From Ruegeria sp. YS9 (GTDB taxonomy: Bacteria > Pseudomonadota > Alphaproteobacteria > Rhodobacterales > Rhodobacteraceae), in assembly GCF_024628725.1 (NCBI RefSeq), contig NZ_CP102409.1:2203001-2267000 (forward strand): 64,000 nt of DNA, written 5' to 3'. The notes beneath the pieces are model-generated. The model was not told the origin of the DNA, did not search any database, and saw only the letters and a list, made by a program, of their open reading frames with translations. Position numbers and translations under genes: made by a program. Shown in pieces: positions 51,435 through 59,946 of the stretch (the stretch's first letter is position 1; the number at the start of each line of letters is the position of its first letter).

Positions 51435-52667
51435 TCAATGCCCGGTCAAAACCAGAGTGTTCACCGGCATCAGGATCAAACGCAGGCGCAGACCCGCTGC
51501 ATGCACCACGCCGATCGTGTCGACCACGTGCAGGAAGGCCGCCTCCCAAAAGCCCAGATCTTCGTGCTCCAACCGCTCGTGATTGTCTGTGTAGACATTG
51601 GCCAGACAATTGCTGCCCGGTGGAATGTCATCGGCCATACCTTTGTACAGCGGCTCCATATAAACCAGAATCGAGCCCGGATTATTGTTGGTCTGCACAT
51701 CCCGCAATTCATCCGATGGACGGATCTGGCCGGAAGGAATGACATCCTGCACCTCGACCACCACGGTGGGGATCACGGTGAATGGCTTGGTCATGCAGCC
51801 CAATTCGCCAATCATGCCCGGCTTGATCACCTGGGCAGACAGCTGGCTGAAAGCGGCCTGAAAGCGGTCATGTCCGGTGTGCGATGGCACTAGAACACCA
51901 GCAGGGCGCAACAGCGGGCTTACGTAATCACCGACCTGAAGGCCGAACTGTTCGACCCGCCCCGTGACGCCCGCTATGATTACGGTTTTGTCCAATTCGG
52001 TCTGCGCAGCATCCAGTTGCGCAATGGCACTTGCCAGCTGCGCGGGGATCAGTTCTTCAATCTGCTGCTCAACCGCAGCACGTTTGGATTCCGCTGCAAG
52101 AACCTGGGCCTCTCGCTGGGCAACAAGGTTTTCCAGCCTCTCAATCTCGGCCAGCCTTACCGCGCTTGACCCCTCATCTCGCAGGGTTGTGTTGCGCTCA
52201 AGATCCTCCAGAGACTGGGCAAGCGCTGCCTTGGCACCTGCAATTCCAGCTTCGGCCTCGGCCAAATCGGTTTCCGCAACCTTAAGTGAGGCCTGCACCT
52301 GTGCAATCTGCGCATTTGCCGCCTGAACCTGTGCAGTCTGGCTGAAGTCCTCGATCCGGAAAATCGGTTGCCCAGCGGTTACCAGTTCGTTGTTCTTGAC
52401 GAAAACCTCGGAAACACGGCCACCCAATTGCGGCAGAATGGTCACTGTTCGGAAATAGGATGCCGCGGTTTTACTGGCCGGATGAAAATAGAACAGCGTG
52501 GTGATCACGGTCAGCGCCAGAATGGCACAGGTGGTCAAACCCCAACGCAATTCGTACCACATGGTAAACAAGGTAATCTCGTGACCGATCCGCTTACCCT
52601 GAACGAACCGGCGGAACAGATAGTCGGGCAGCACAGTTACCAGGGCGCAGAGCATGGTCTCGATCAT
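51435..52667 (-). CDS. HlyD-family membrane-fusion (periplasmic adaptor) protein
   Basis: This 410-aa protein has an N-terminal helix (TTCAILALTVITTLFYF, about residues 46-62), a biotinyl-lipoyl half-motif ILPQLGGRVSEVFVKNNELV, a long coiled-coil hairpin (about 110-215) and the returning half VTGRVEQFGLQVGDYV. It would bridge an inner-membrane transporter to the outer membrane, but no transporter or TolC gene is adjacent. It overlaps its small upstream partner by four bases. The pairing resembles E. coli yiaW-yiaV and yibI-yibH. Confidence 0.88.
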   Translation of the reverse strand: MIETMLCALVTVLPDYLFRRFVQGKRIGHEITLFTMWYELRWGLTTCAILALTVITTLFYFHPASKTAASYFRTVTILPQLGGRVSEVFVKNNELVTAGQPIFRIEDFSQTAQVQAANAQIAQVQASLKVAETDLAEAEAGIAGAKAALAQSLEDLERNTTLRDEGSSAVRLAEIERLENLVAQREAQVLAAESKRAAVEQQIEELIPAQLASAIAQLDAAQTELDKTVIIAGVTGRVEQFGLQVGDYVSPLLRPAGVLVPSHTGHDRFQAAFSQLSAQVIKPGMIGELGCMTKPFTVIPTVVVEVQDVIPSGQIRPSDELRDVQTNNNPGSILVYMEPLYKGMADDIPPGSNCLANVYTDNHERLEHEDLGFWEAAFLHVVDTIGVVHAAGLRLRLILMPVNTLVLTGH

Positions 52668-53092
52668 GTGGTGTGCTCCTGCGTATCGCTGGCTTCGGAC
52701 TCCGGCGATGCCGGTACCGTTGTTTCAGGCACTGTCTGCGGAACAGGAGACGGACCAAGAGAACGAATGGCATCGGCAATATTTCTAAGCGGGGTGGCAA
52801 AATCCGGAAACTGGAACCCCGCGACCAGAATGGCGGCAATCCAGAAAAGCCCATTATGTGTGAACAGTGCCAGCAGCGCCAGAATACCCACCAATTGGAA
52901 TTGCGGGTGATTGTTTTCGTGGGCCATTTTTTCAGGAACCGAATGAAGTGTCAGGTATCCGACACCGATCAACACCACCAGAACGACGAAAAAAACGACC
53001 ATGGCGGAGAAAAGGTAATCGCTTCCGTCAGCTGCGACAACGTATCCGGGAATATGCCCCGTGGCCATTGGATGAAGGTCTGCTGCGGTCAC
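52664..53092 (-). CDS. Small membrane protein, DUF3302-like (YiaW/YibI type)
   Basis: This 142-aa protein has two helices (about residues 27-48 and 67-92) around a conserved-looking VPEKMAHENNHPQFQ segment. That segment, and the later LFTHNGLFWIAAILV, resemble the DUF3302 pattern (His-X-Val/Ile-Pro, NHP, H--W). The C-terminus is a Pro/Glu/Thr-rich cytosolic tail. Its ATGA overlap with the HlyD gene shows coupled expression. The family call is by eye and moderate. Confidence 0.6.
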   Translation of the reverse strand: MTAADLHPMATGHIPGYVVAADGSDYLFSAMVVFFVVLVVLIGVGYLTLHSVPEKMAHENNHPQFQLVGILALLALFTHNGLFWIAAILVAGFQFPDFATPLRNIADAIRSLGPSPVPQTVPETTVPASPESEASDTQEHTT

Positions 53093-53130
53093 CTTACCCT
53101 CCTGTTTATTTTGATACTTCTTTGACCGGG

Positions 53131-53159
53131 TTGAAGCACGATTTCAAGGCTGCTTATAG
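53131..53159 (+). promoter_or_regulatory. Predicted promoter of the FAD oxidoreductase operon
   Basis: TTGAAG (53131-53136) and TTATAG (53154-53159) are 17 bases apart. The start of transcription would be near 53166, about 40 bp before the leader ORF. Confidence 0.55.
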
Positions 53160-53204
53160 TCTGAAAACCCAAACGCGTGGCGAATAAGGAGCATTAGGGT
53201 CAGC

Positions 53205-53258
53205 ATGGAGTTCAAGAAACCCATTGCATATCCGTTTCGAACGGATCGCAAGTCATGA
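53205..53258 (+). CDS. Candidate 17-aa leader peptide ORF
   Basis: ATG 53205 encodes MEFKKPIAYPFRTDRKS, and its TGA overlaps the ATG of the FAD oxidoreductase gene (ATGA). The larger gene has no ribosome site of its own in ACGGATCGCAAGTC, so its translation probably depends on ribosomes finishing this ORF. AAGGAG and AGGG lie upstream of 53205. The ORF is too short for a family call. Confidence 0.4.
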   Translation: MEFKKPIAYPFRTDRKS

Positions 53259-54328
53259 TTGATTTCCTAGTCATCGGCGGCGGAATCGCCGGGCTGAGCG
53301 CCGGTGCGCGCCTGTCGCAACACGGAACTGTGGTGGTTCTCGAAGCCGAAGACGCCCTGGGCTATCACGCATCGGGCCGGTCGGCGGCGTTGTTCGAAAA
53401 AAGCTATGGGCCTCCCTCGGTCGTCGCCCTGAACAAAGCGGGGGCTGCCTTTCTTCATACGCAGAATGGCGGTTACCTGACACCGCGCGGATTGATGCTG
53501 GTCGGAGCAATTGTCCAGCCCGACGTTTTCGAAGCCGATCGCGCCGATCTGAACGTGGTGAAGATACCGATGGATCAGGCGATATCGCGAGTTCCGATCC
53601 TGAACCCGGACAAGGTCGGGTTTGCAGCCATCAGCGAAGCGGCCTTTGACATCGATACAGATCGCCTGTTGCAGGATTTCGCCCGGACCATCCGGCAAAA
53701 CGGAGGAACGGTTTCGACGAAAAGCAAAGTCACCGGCATTCGAAAAGAAAAGCACTGGGTGGTCGAGGCCAATGAGATCTTTGAAGCCCGCATTCTGGTC
53801 AACGCAGCCGGTGCCTGGGTGGATGAGGTTGCGCAGCTTGCAGGGCTGCCCGGTATCGGCATCATACCCCGTCGTCGGTCAATGGCGCGTCTGCCCGCCC
53901 CCGGAGGGCATGACGTTTCTGTCTGGCCGATGATGCTGGGCGCTGGCGAAACATGGTACGCCAAACCGGATGCGGGCAAGCTTCTGGTCTCACCCTCCGA
54001 AGCCGATCCGGTTCCGCCGCAGGATGCCTATGCAGATGATATGGTGCTGGCAGAGGGGCTGGCGCGGTATGAAGAGCTGATGACCGAACCTGTCACAAGG
54101 GTGGAAACGAATTGGGCAGGTTTGCGCAGTTTTGCCCCGGATGGGACCTTGGTGCTTGGGCGCGACCCGCTGGACCCTTCGTTTGTCTGGTGTGGCGGTC
54201 AGGGCGGGTATGGCTTTCAAACCTCACCAGCGGCCTCGCAACTGTTGAGCGATCTTGTTGTTGGAAACACGCCAGAGTTGGAACCTGACATAGTAGGCAT
54301 GTTGACCCCTGACAGGCTGAAACGATGA
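53255..54328 (+). CDS. FAD-dependent oxidoreductase (DAO family, glycine/D-amino-acid oxidase type)
   Basis: This 357-aa protein starts with the dinucleotide-binding fold FLVIGGGIAGLSAGARLSQ (residues 3-21) and has YHASGRSAALFEKSYGP after it, a C-terminal LRSFAPDGTLVLGRDP and GGQGGYGFQTSPAAS. It most resembles D-amino-acid or D-2-hydroxy-acid type flavin dehydrogenases. It is translationally coupled to a leader ORF upstream and to DUF938 downstream (four-base overlap). The substrate is unknown. Confidence 0.88.
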   Translation: MIDFLVIGGGIAGLSAGARLSQHGTVVVLEAEDALGYHASGRSAALFEKSYGPPSVVALNKAGAAFLHTQNGGYLTPRGLMLVGAIVQPDVFEADRADLNVVKIPMDQAISRVPILNPDKVGFAAISEAAFDIDTDRLLQDFARTIRQNGGTVSTKSKVTGIRKEKHWVVEANEIFEARILVNAAGAWVDEVAQLAGLPGIGIIPRRRSMARLPAPGGHDVSVWPMMLGAGETWYAKPDAGKLLVSPSEADPVPPQDAYADDMVLAEGLARYEELMTEPVTRVETNWAGLRSFAPDGTLVLGRDPLDPSFVWCGGQGGYGFQTSPAASQLLSDLVVGNTPELEPDIVGMLTPDRLKR

Positions 54329-54978
54329 TCAAACGCAGCCTCCCCTCTTCTGCAAGCGTCGCCAATGCGTCTGAAGATGGCAAGCTGGTGGCCCCGGCAG
54401 CATCCCGGAACACGGACGCCCTGTGTGCACTGCTGCAAGTATGGGGCCCGTCCCGGGGCCAGGCATTGGAAATCGCAAGCGGAACTGGTCAGCATGTCAG
54501 GACCTTCGCCGAAGCGCTGCCCGGGCTGACGTGGCAGCCTTCGGAAGTTGACCCAGAGCGGCGCGTGAGTATCGACGCCTATACCCGAAACCTGCCAAAT
54601 GTCACGCCGGTCGCAGAACTGGATGCAACGATATCAGGCTGGCACAGGCGGTTTGACGGCCAGGATCTGATCGTTTTGATAAACTTGATTCACTTGATCA
54701 GTTGGCAGGAAACCAGAACCCTCGTTTCGGAAGTCGCCCAATCCCTGTCACCAAAGGGGCGGTTCATCTTGTACGGCCCGTTCAAACGCTCGGGCCTACT
54801 CACCAGTGACGGGGATGTTCGCTTTCATGAGGCTTTGTTTCAACAAGACCCCGAAATCGGTTACAAAAACGACGAGGACATTCTGGACCTGTTCAAAAAC
54901 GTTGGCCTGCACGCGTTGGCACCGGTCGAAATGCCTGCCAACAATCTTGCATTCATTGCCGAGCGCCCTGACGTCTGA
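54325..54978 (+). CDS. DUF938 (class I SAM-dependent methyltransferase-like) protein
   Basis: This 217-aa protein has PAASRNTDALCALLQVWGP, LEIASGTGQHVRTFAEALP (motif I), WQPSEVDPERR and INLIHLISWQET, which are DUF938 blocks. NLIHLISWQ and RFILYGPFKRSG are especially typical. A methyl-transfer role is presumed from the fold. It overlaps the FAD oxidoreductase gene by four bases. Confidence 0.88.
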   Translation: MIKRSLPSSASVANASEDGKLVAPAASRNTDALCALLQVWGPSRGQALEIASGTGQHVRTFAEALPGLTWQPSEVDPERRVSIDAYTRNLPNVTPVAELDATISGWHRRFDGQDLIVLINLIHLISWQETRTLVSEVAQSLSPKGRFILYGPFKRSGLLTSDGDVRFHEALFQQDPEIGYKNDEDILDLFKNVGLHALAPVEMPANNLAFIAERPDV

Positions 54979-55003
54979 TCGAGATCAAAGTCAAACAGCT
55001 GCA

Positions 55004-55041
55004 CCCCTCTTCATATTCCAGTTGAAAAATATGAAGAAGGG
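55004..55041 (+). promoter_or_regulatory. Leader hairpin covering the ribosome site of the CMD gene
   Basis: CCCCTCTTCATATT (55004-55017) pairs with AATATGAAGAAGGG (55028-55041) with one mismatch in 14. The 3' arm contains the AAGAAGGG ribosome site, nine bases before ATG 55051. The inner CTTCATATT/AATATGAAG is a perfect 9-bp repeat and could also be a DNA operator. Confidence 0.5.
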
Positions 55042-55050
55042 CACTCAGCA

Positions 55051-55386
55051 ATGGCATGGCAAGAAAAACTCTCGGCGACACGAAAGAGTTTGCGAAATCT
55101 GAACGGATCCATCCCCGATACCACGCGCGCATTCGGAGCGCTTGGCAAAGCCGTCAAAGAGGGCGGGACGCTCGACTACAAGACGAAGGAACTCATTGCG
55201 TTGGGCATGTCGATCAGCCTGCGCTGCGAACCCTGCATCACCCTGCATACCGAAGCTTTGATCAAGGCCGGTGCGACACGGGAAGAAGTGTCCGACGTGT
55301 TGGCCATGGCGATCCAGATGGGCGGTGGCCCAGCCATGATGTACGCGGCCAAGGCGCTGGAATGCTTCGACGAACTCTCAGCATGA
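55051..55386 (+). CDS. Carboxymuconolactone decarboxylase/AhpD-like protein
   Basis: This 111-aa all-helical protein has the redox motif C59-E-P-C62 followed by ITLH66TEALIKAG, as in AhpD-type peroxidase partners. It also has TKELIALGMSISLRC and VLAMAIQMGGGPAMMYA. The CxxCxxxH motif indicates disulfide-based peroxide or alkylhydroperoxide reduction rather than true lactone decarboxylation. It forms a separate short unit with a leader hairpin and a terminator at 55395. Confidence 0.88.
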   Translation: MAWQEKLSATRKSLRNLNGSIPDTTRAFGALGKAVKEGGTLDYKTKELIALGMSISLRCEPCITLHTEALIKAGATREEVSDVLAMAIQMGGGPAMMYAAKALECFDELSA

Positions 55387-55394
55387 CAAAAAGA

Positions 55395-55422
55395 AAAGGC
55401 CCCGAAGGTTTCCGGGGCCTTT
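55395..55422. terminator. Bidirectional terminator between CMD and the FAD-GcvT gene
   Basis: AAAGGCCCCG (55395-55404) pairs with CGGGGCCTTT (55413-55422), loop of eight. It serves both converging genes. Confidence 0.82.
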
Positions 55423-55428
55423 CTTCGA

Positions 55429-57936
55429 TCAACCGTCCTTGCGGATGGTTTCGTTTTTCGGGTCGTAGGGGCTGTCGCAGGTCACGACCGCATCCCACAG
55501 CTTGTCCTGCATCTTGACCTTCAGTTTTGTGCCTTCGACTGCCAGTTCGGGCTTTACATAACCCATGCCGATGGACTTCTCGAAGGCCACGGAATACCCG
55601 CCCGAGGTCAATCGACCAACACGCTCGCCTTCCGGTGTGTACAGTGCCTCGCGGCCCCATGGGTCGGCATCCTCCGGGCCGTCGATCAGCAGGGTACAGC
55701 ATTTCACGCGCACGCCGGTCTCTTCCAGCTTGGCCTTGCCGTAGAAGTCTTTCGACAAGTCGACAAAGCGCGGCAGGTCGGCTTCCAGCGGGGTGGCGTC
55801 GCGGCCCAGTTCGGTGCCGAAGGCGCGATAGGATTTCTCCTGCCGCAGCCAGTTCTGGGCGCGGGCACCGACCAGTTTCATGCCGTGCTTCTCACCGGCT
55901 TTTTCAAGCAGGTCGAACAGGTAGTTCTGCATCTCGATCGGGTGGTGCAACTCCCAGCCCAGTTCGCCGGTATAGGCCACGCGGATCGCGTTGACCGGGC
56001 ACATGCCCAGTTCGATCTGACGGGCCGACAGCCACGGGAAGCGCTTGTTGGACAGCGCGGTTTCAGGCTCGGCGTCCTTGATGACCTCTTTCAGAACGTC
56101 GCGCGATTTCGGCCCGGCGATGGCAAAGACGCCCCATTGGGTGGTCACGTCCTGGATTTCGATGTAACCGAACTCGTCCATCTTGTCCTCGGCCGCCTTG
56201 CGCAGGTAATCGGCGTCGTACTCCGTCCAGGCTCCGGCAGAGACGAGGTAATAGTTGTTCTCGCCATTGCGGACGATGGTGTATTCGGTACGGGTGGTGC
56301 CGTGCGAGGTCAGCGCATAGGTCAGGTTGATGCGACCGACCTTGGGCAGCTTGTTGCAGGTGAACCAATCCAGGAACTGGGTGGCACCTGGGCCTTTGAC
56401 GACATGCTTGGTGAAGGCCGATGCGTCGATCAGGCCAACGCCTTCGCGGATCGCCTTGGCTTCTTCGACGGCATATTGCCACCAGCCGCCACGACGGAAC
56501 GACCGGCTTTCCTTGTCGAAGTTCTCGGGCGCATTGACAGGGCCGAAATAGTTCGGACGTTCCCAGCCGTTGACCCAGCCGAATTGTGCACCACGTGCTT
56601 TCTGACGGTCGTATGCCGGAACGGTCCGCAGCGGGCGGCAGGCTTCACGCTCTTCGTCGGGGTGGTGCAGGATGTAGACGTGCTCATAGCACTCTTCGTT
56701 CTTGCGCGCCGCGAACTCGGTGGTCATCCAATTGCTGGAATAGCGTTTGGGGTCCAGCGAGGCCATATCGATCTCGGCTTCGCCATCGACCATCATCTGC
56801 GCCAGATAATAGCCGGTGCCGCCTGCTGCGGTAATGCCAAAGCTGAAACCTTCGGCCAGCCACATATTGCGCAGGCCCGGCGCAGGCCCAACCAGCGGGT
56901 TGCCGTCAGGCGTATAACAGATCGGGCCGTTGAAATCGTCTTTCAGGCCGGATTCAGCACAGGACGGCACACGCTCGGCCATGGCCATGTACTGATCCGC
57001 AATCCGGTCCAGATCCAGCGGGAACAGATCCGCGCGGAAGCTGTCCGGCACACCGTGTTCAAACCGTGCGGGGGCGCCATGCTCATAGATGCCCAGAATC
57101 CAGCCGCCGCGTTCTTCACGGGCGTAGGATTCATTGTCCGCGTCGCGCACGACGGGGTGTTCGGGGTTGCCCGCTTCACGCCATTTGACCAACTCTGGGT
57201 CTTTGTCCATGACGATGAACGTATGCTCGACCGGGATCGCCGGCATCTTGATGCCCAGCATCTTGGCGGTGCGCTGTGCGTGGTTGCCCGATGCAGTGAC
57301 GACATGTTCGGCAGTGATCACAACCTTTTCGTCGCTTTCGACAAGATTGCCGCCTTTTTCCACCATCTTGGTGCAAGTGACTTCCCAATGGGTTCCGTTC
57401 CAGTGGAAGGCATCCGCCTGCATCTTGCGCACGATCTCGACACCACGCTGACGGGCCCCCTTGGCCATCGCCTGCGTCACGTCCGCCGGGTTAATGTAGC
57501 CGTCCTCGGTGTGGTAGATCGCGCCTTTCAGATCCGATGTCTCGATCAGCGGCCAACGCTCCTTGATCTGCTCGGGCGTCAGCCACTCATAGGCAACATC
57601 GCAGGTTTCGGCGGTGGACGCGTAGAGCATGTACTCGTCCATGCGCTCCTGCGTCTGTGCCATGCGCAGGTTGCCGACGACGGCAAAACCCGCATTCAGT
57701 CCGGTTTCTTCTTCCAGCGTCTTGTAGAAATCGACCGAATACTTGTGGATGTGAGTTGTCGCATAGGACATGTTGAACAATGGCAGCAGACCAGCCGCGT
57801 GCCACGTGGACCCGGACGTCAACTCGTCCCGTTCGATCAACATCACATCATCCCAGCCCGCTTTGGCCAGATGATAGGCAATCGAGGTCCCAACGGCGCC
57901 GCCGCCAACGACCAGTGCTTTGACTTGGGTTTTCAT
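55429..57936 (-). CDS. FAD-dependent dehydrogenase with GcvT domain (dimethylglycine/sarcosine dehydrogenase type)
   Basis: This 835-aa protein has an N-terminal DAO domain with LVVGGGAVGTSIAYHLAKAG (residues 8-27) and GSTWHAAGLLP, whose His in relatives carries covalent FAD. FAO_M, GcvT (about 430-720) and GcvT_C domains follow. The architecture oxidises N-methyl groups of dimethylglycine or sarcosine and passes formaldehyde to tetrahydrofolate. ATG 57936 is set by the FAD fold; the extension to 58002 is not needed. The exact methylated substrate is uncertain. Confidence 0.9.
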   Translation of the reverse strand: MKTQVKALVVGGGAVGTSIAYHLAKAGWDDVMLIERDELTSGSTWHAAGLLPLFNMSYATTHIHKYSVDFYKTLEEETGLNAGFAVVGNLRMAQTQERMDEYMLYASTAETCDVAYEWLTPEQIKERWPLIETSDLKGAIYHTEDGYINPADVTQAMAKGARQRGVEIVRKMQADAFHWNGTHWEVTCTKMVEKGGNLVESDEKVVITAEHVVTASGNHAQRTAKMLGIKMPAIPVEHTFIVMDKDPELVKWREAGNPEHPVVRDADNESYAREERGGWILGIYEHGAPARFEHGVPDSFRADLFPLDLDRIADQYMAMAERVPSCAESGLKDDFNGPICYTPDGNPLVGPAPGLRNMWLAEGFSFGITAAGGTGYYLAQMMVDGEAEIDMASLDPKRYSSNWMTTEFAARKNEECYEHVYILHHPDEEREACRPLRTVPAYDRQKARGAQFGWVNGWERPNYFGPVNAPENFDKESRSFRRGGWWQYAVEEAKAIREGVGLIDASAFTKHVVKGPGATQFLDWFTCNKLPKVGRINLTYALTSHGTTRTEYTIVRNGENNYYLVSAGAWTEYDADYLRKAAEDKMDEFGYIEIQDVTTQWGVFAIAGPKSRDVLKEVIKDAEPETALSNKRFPWLSARQIELGMCPVNAIRVAYTGELGWELHHPIEMQNYLFDLLEKAGEKHGMKLVGARAQNWLRQEKSYRAFGTELGRDATPLEADLPRFVDLSKDFYGKAKLEETGVRVKCCTLLIDGPEDADPWGREALYTPEGERVGRLTSGGYSVAFEKSIGMGYVKPELAVEGTKLKVKMQDKLWDAVVTCDSPYDPKNETIRKDG

Positions 57937-58078
57937 AACCGGGCGTCTCCCCTTGAAATCAGTTGACACCATATGGCGCACTTGAAGGGGATCGCGCGAC
58001 ATTCATCCGACCAGTGATATGAAAAAAACGACCCGATCATCGAATGCGGGCCGCAGATCGGTCATGAAACCCGTGATC

Positions 58079-58357
58079 TCAACCGCTGGAGCGACAGCGC
58101 TTGCTTGTCCCGATCGTGGTGCAGACGAGTTTCTTAGTCTCCTCTGCCGGTGTCTTCGCCGCAGGTTCCTCTGGCTGTACAGGTTGAGCCTTTGCATCAA
58201 GCCGACTGTCCGAAATCCCGACACGCGCGGATACCGAGGCAACATAACCTTTGAGGCCCAGCCCGGTCTCGGATGCCTTGGCCTGCTGATAATAATCCAG
58301 CCCAGCAACGACAACTCCACAGACTGCTGCAAACCCTGCCAGATATTTTGCGCTCAT
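58079..58357 (-). CDS. Small hypothetical membrane/exported protein, 92 aa
   Basis: The protein begins MSAKYLAGFAAVCGVVVAGLD, one hydrophobic segment, followed by a charged region, a Pro/Glu-rich linker (PVQPEEPAAKTPAEETKK) and a tail LVCTTIGTSKRCRSSG with two cysteines. No family is recognised. The hydrophobic segment may be an uncleaved anchor with the tail in the periplasm, where the cysteines could pair. ATG 58357 is preferred to ATG 58366. It stands alone between two leftward genes. Confidence 0.65.
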   Translation of the reverse strand: MSAKYLAGFAAVCGVVVAGLDYYQQAKASETGLGLKGYVASVSARVGISDSRLDAKAQPVQPEEPAAKTPAEETKKLVCTTIGTSKRCRSSG

Positions 58358-58443
58358 GTCGACCACCTGTTCTCAATCGAGGATGTGAAACCAGAACATG
58401 TGGACGATTTGAAGGCGCAATGCGGGCCAGAACGCGAAAACCG

Positions 58444-59853
58444 CTAGGATTGGCCCGCCAAAACCTTGCCGGGATTCATGATATTTTCGGGGTCCAGAGC
58501 GGCCTTGATCGCCGCCATATACTGCGTGGCAACGCCCAGTTCCTTGATGAGGTAAGGCATTTTGCCCTGACCGATTCCGTGTTCACCTGTACAGGTGCCT
58601 TCCATTGAAATTGCCAGATCATTCAACCAGCCGACAAACTCTTCGGCTTTGGCAACTTCTTCGGTATTTTCCATGTCGATCAATAGAAGCGAGTGGAAGT
58701 TCCCATCCCCCACATGCCCGACCATTGGCGCGAGCAAACCAAGATCGGATGCCTTCTGTTGGGTGCTGGTCACACATTCCGCCAGACGCGAGATCGGCAC
58801 GCAGACATCCGTTGAAATACCGCGCGCGCTGGGGCGCAGTTGCAGGCACGCCCAATACATATCATGGCGCGCCTGCCAAAGCTTGTTCCGTTCTTCGGTG
58901 GTCGAGGTCGCAGCAAAATCCGTGCCGCCGAACTCCTCGGCGATCTGACCAAAGGTTTCAGCCTGTTCCGCTGCACCGCTTTCAGAGCCATGGAATTCAA
59001 GCAGCAACAATGGCGTTTCCGGCAGGCATAGCCCGGAATAGGCGTTTGCCGCCTGAACCGACATTTCATCCAGCAACTCTATTCGGGCGACCGGAATGCC
59101 ATACTGAATGGTCATCATCACAGCCCGACACGCTGCATCGACCGATGGAAAAGAACACCTGGCCGAGCTGATCGCTTCGGGGATACCCTGCAACCGCAGA
59201 GTCAGCTCGGTGATGATCCCCAACGTACCTTCCGCCCCAATCAGAAGGCGTGCCAGATCATACCCGGCCGATGATTTCTTGGCCCTGTGACCGGTACGGA
59301 TGATCTGGCCGTCCGGCATGACCGCCTCGAGGCTGAGAACGTTGTCCCGCATCGTTCCGTATCGCACCGCATTGGTGCCTGACGCGCGGGTCGCGGCCAT
59401 ACCGCCCAGCGAGGCATTCGCCCCCGGGTCAATCGGAAAGAACAACCCCTGATCCCGCAAATGGGTGTTCAGCGCCTCTCGCGTGACGCCGGGCTGCACG
59501 ACGCAATCCAGATCTTCGGCGTGGACAGCCAGCACCTTGTCCATCTGCATCAGATCGACCGAGATCCCCCCCGCTGGCGCATTCACATGCCCTTCCAGCG
59601 ACGTTCCAGTGCCGAATGGGATCACCGGCACCCTGTGCGCGGCACAGGTTTTGACGATTTCCGAAACCTCCTGCGATGTATGCGGGAAAACCACAGCATC
59701 CGGGCTCTGGTTTTCGATCCAGGTCGTGGTGTGCCCGTGCTGTTCCCGGATTGCGGCACCCGTTTGCAGCCTGTCGCCAAAGCGTTGTTTCAGAACGCCT
59801 ATGGCGGTTTCGATACCTGTTTCATTCCGAGGCAAAGCGGTCGCCTGCACCAT
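58444..59853 (-). CDS. FAD-linked oxidase, D-lactate/glycolate dehydrogenase type
   Basis: This 469-aa protein of the vanillyl-alcohol-oxidase fold has FAD-binding PVIPFGTGTSLEGHVNAPAG and DPGANASLGGMAATRASGTN, and the C-terminal signature GTCTGEHGIGQGKM. It oxidises a D-2-hydroxy acid, probably D-lactate, donating electrons to cytochrome or quinone. ATG 59853 lies six bases after GGGAGG; the ATG at 59859 abuts that site and is unlikely. Confidence 0.9.
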   Translation of the reverse strand: MVQATALPRNETGIETAIGVLKQRFGDRLQTGAAIREQHGHTTTWIENQSPDAVVFPHTSQEVSEIVKTCAAHRVPVIPFGTGTSLEGHVNAPAGGISVDLMQMDKVLAVHAEDLDCVVQPGVTREALNTHLRDQGLFFPIDPGANASLGGMAATRASGTNAVRYGTMRDNVLSLEAVMPDGQIIRTGHRAKKSSAGYDLARLLIGAEGTLGIITELTLRLQGIPEAISSARCSFPSVDAACRAVMMTIQYGIPVARIELLDEMSVQAANAYSGLCLPETPLLLLEFHGSESGAAEQAETFGQIAEEFGGTDFAATSTTEERNKLWQARHDMYWACLQLRPSARGISTDVCVPISRLAECVTSTQQKASDLGLLAPMVGHVGDGNFHSLLLIDMENTEEVAKAEEFVGWLNDLAISMEGTCTGEHGIGQGKMPYLIKELGVATQYMAAIKAALDPENIMNPGKVLAGQS

Positions 59854-59946
59854 CGTCATCCTCCCTTGCCGCAGCACATCGCGGGCCTTTCAGTCTATGA
59901 CTAATTGGCCCACCAAGTGCGGGCAATCCCCACAAATACCGAGGGT

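Noticed and set aside
55885..57966. 693-codon open frame on the + strand over the FAD-GcvT gene
   Set aside because: The opposite strand encodes an intact 835-aa enzyme with all domain motifs. The antisense translation has no motif or ribosome site.
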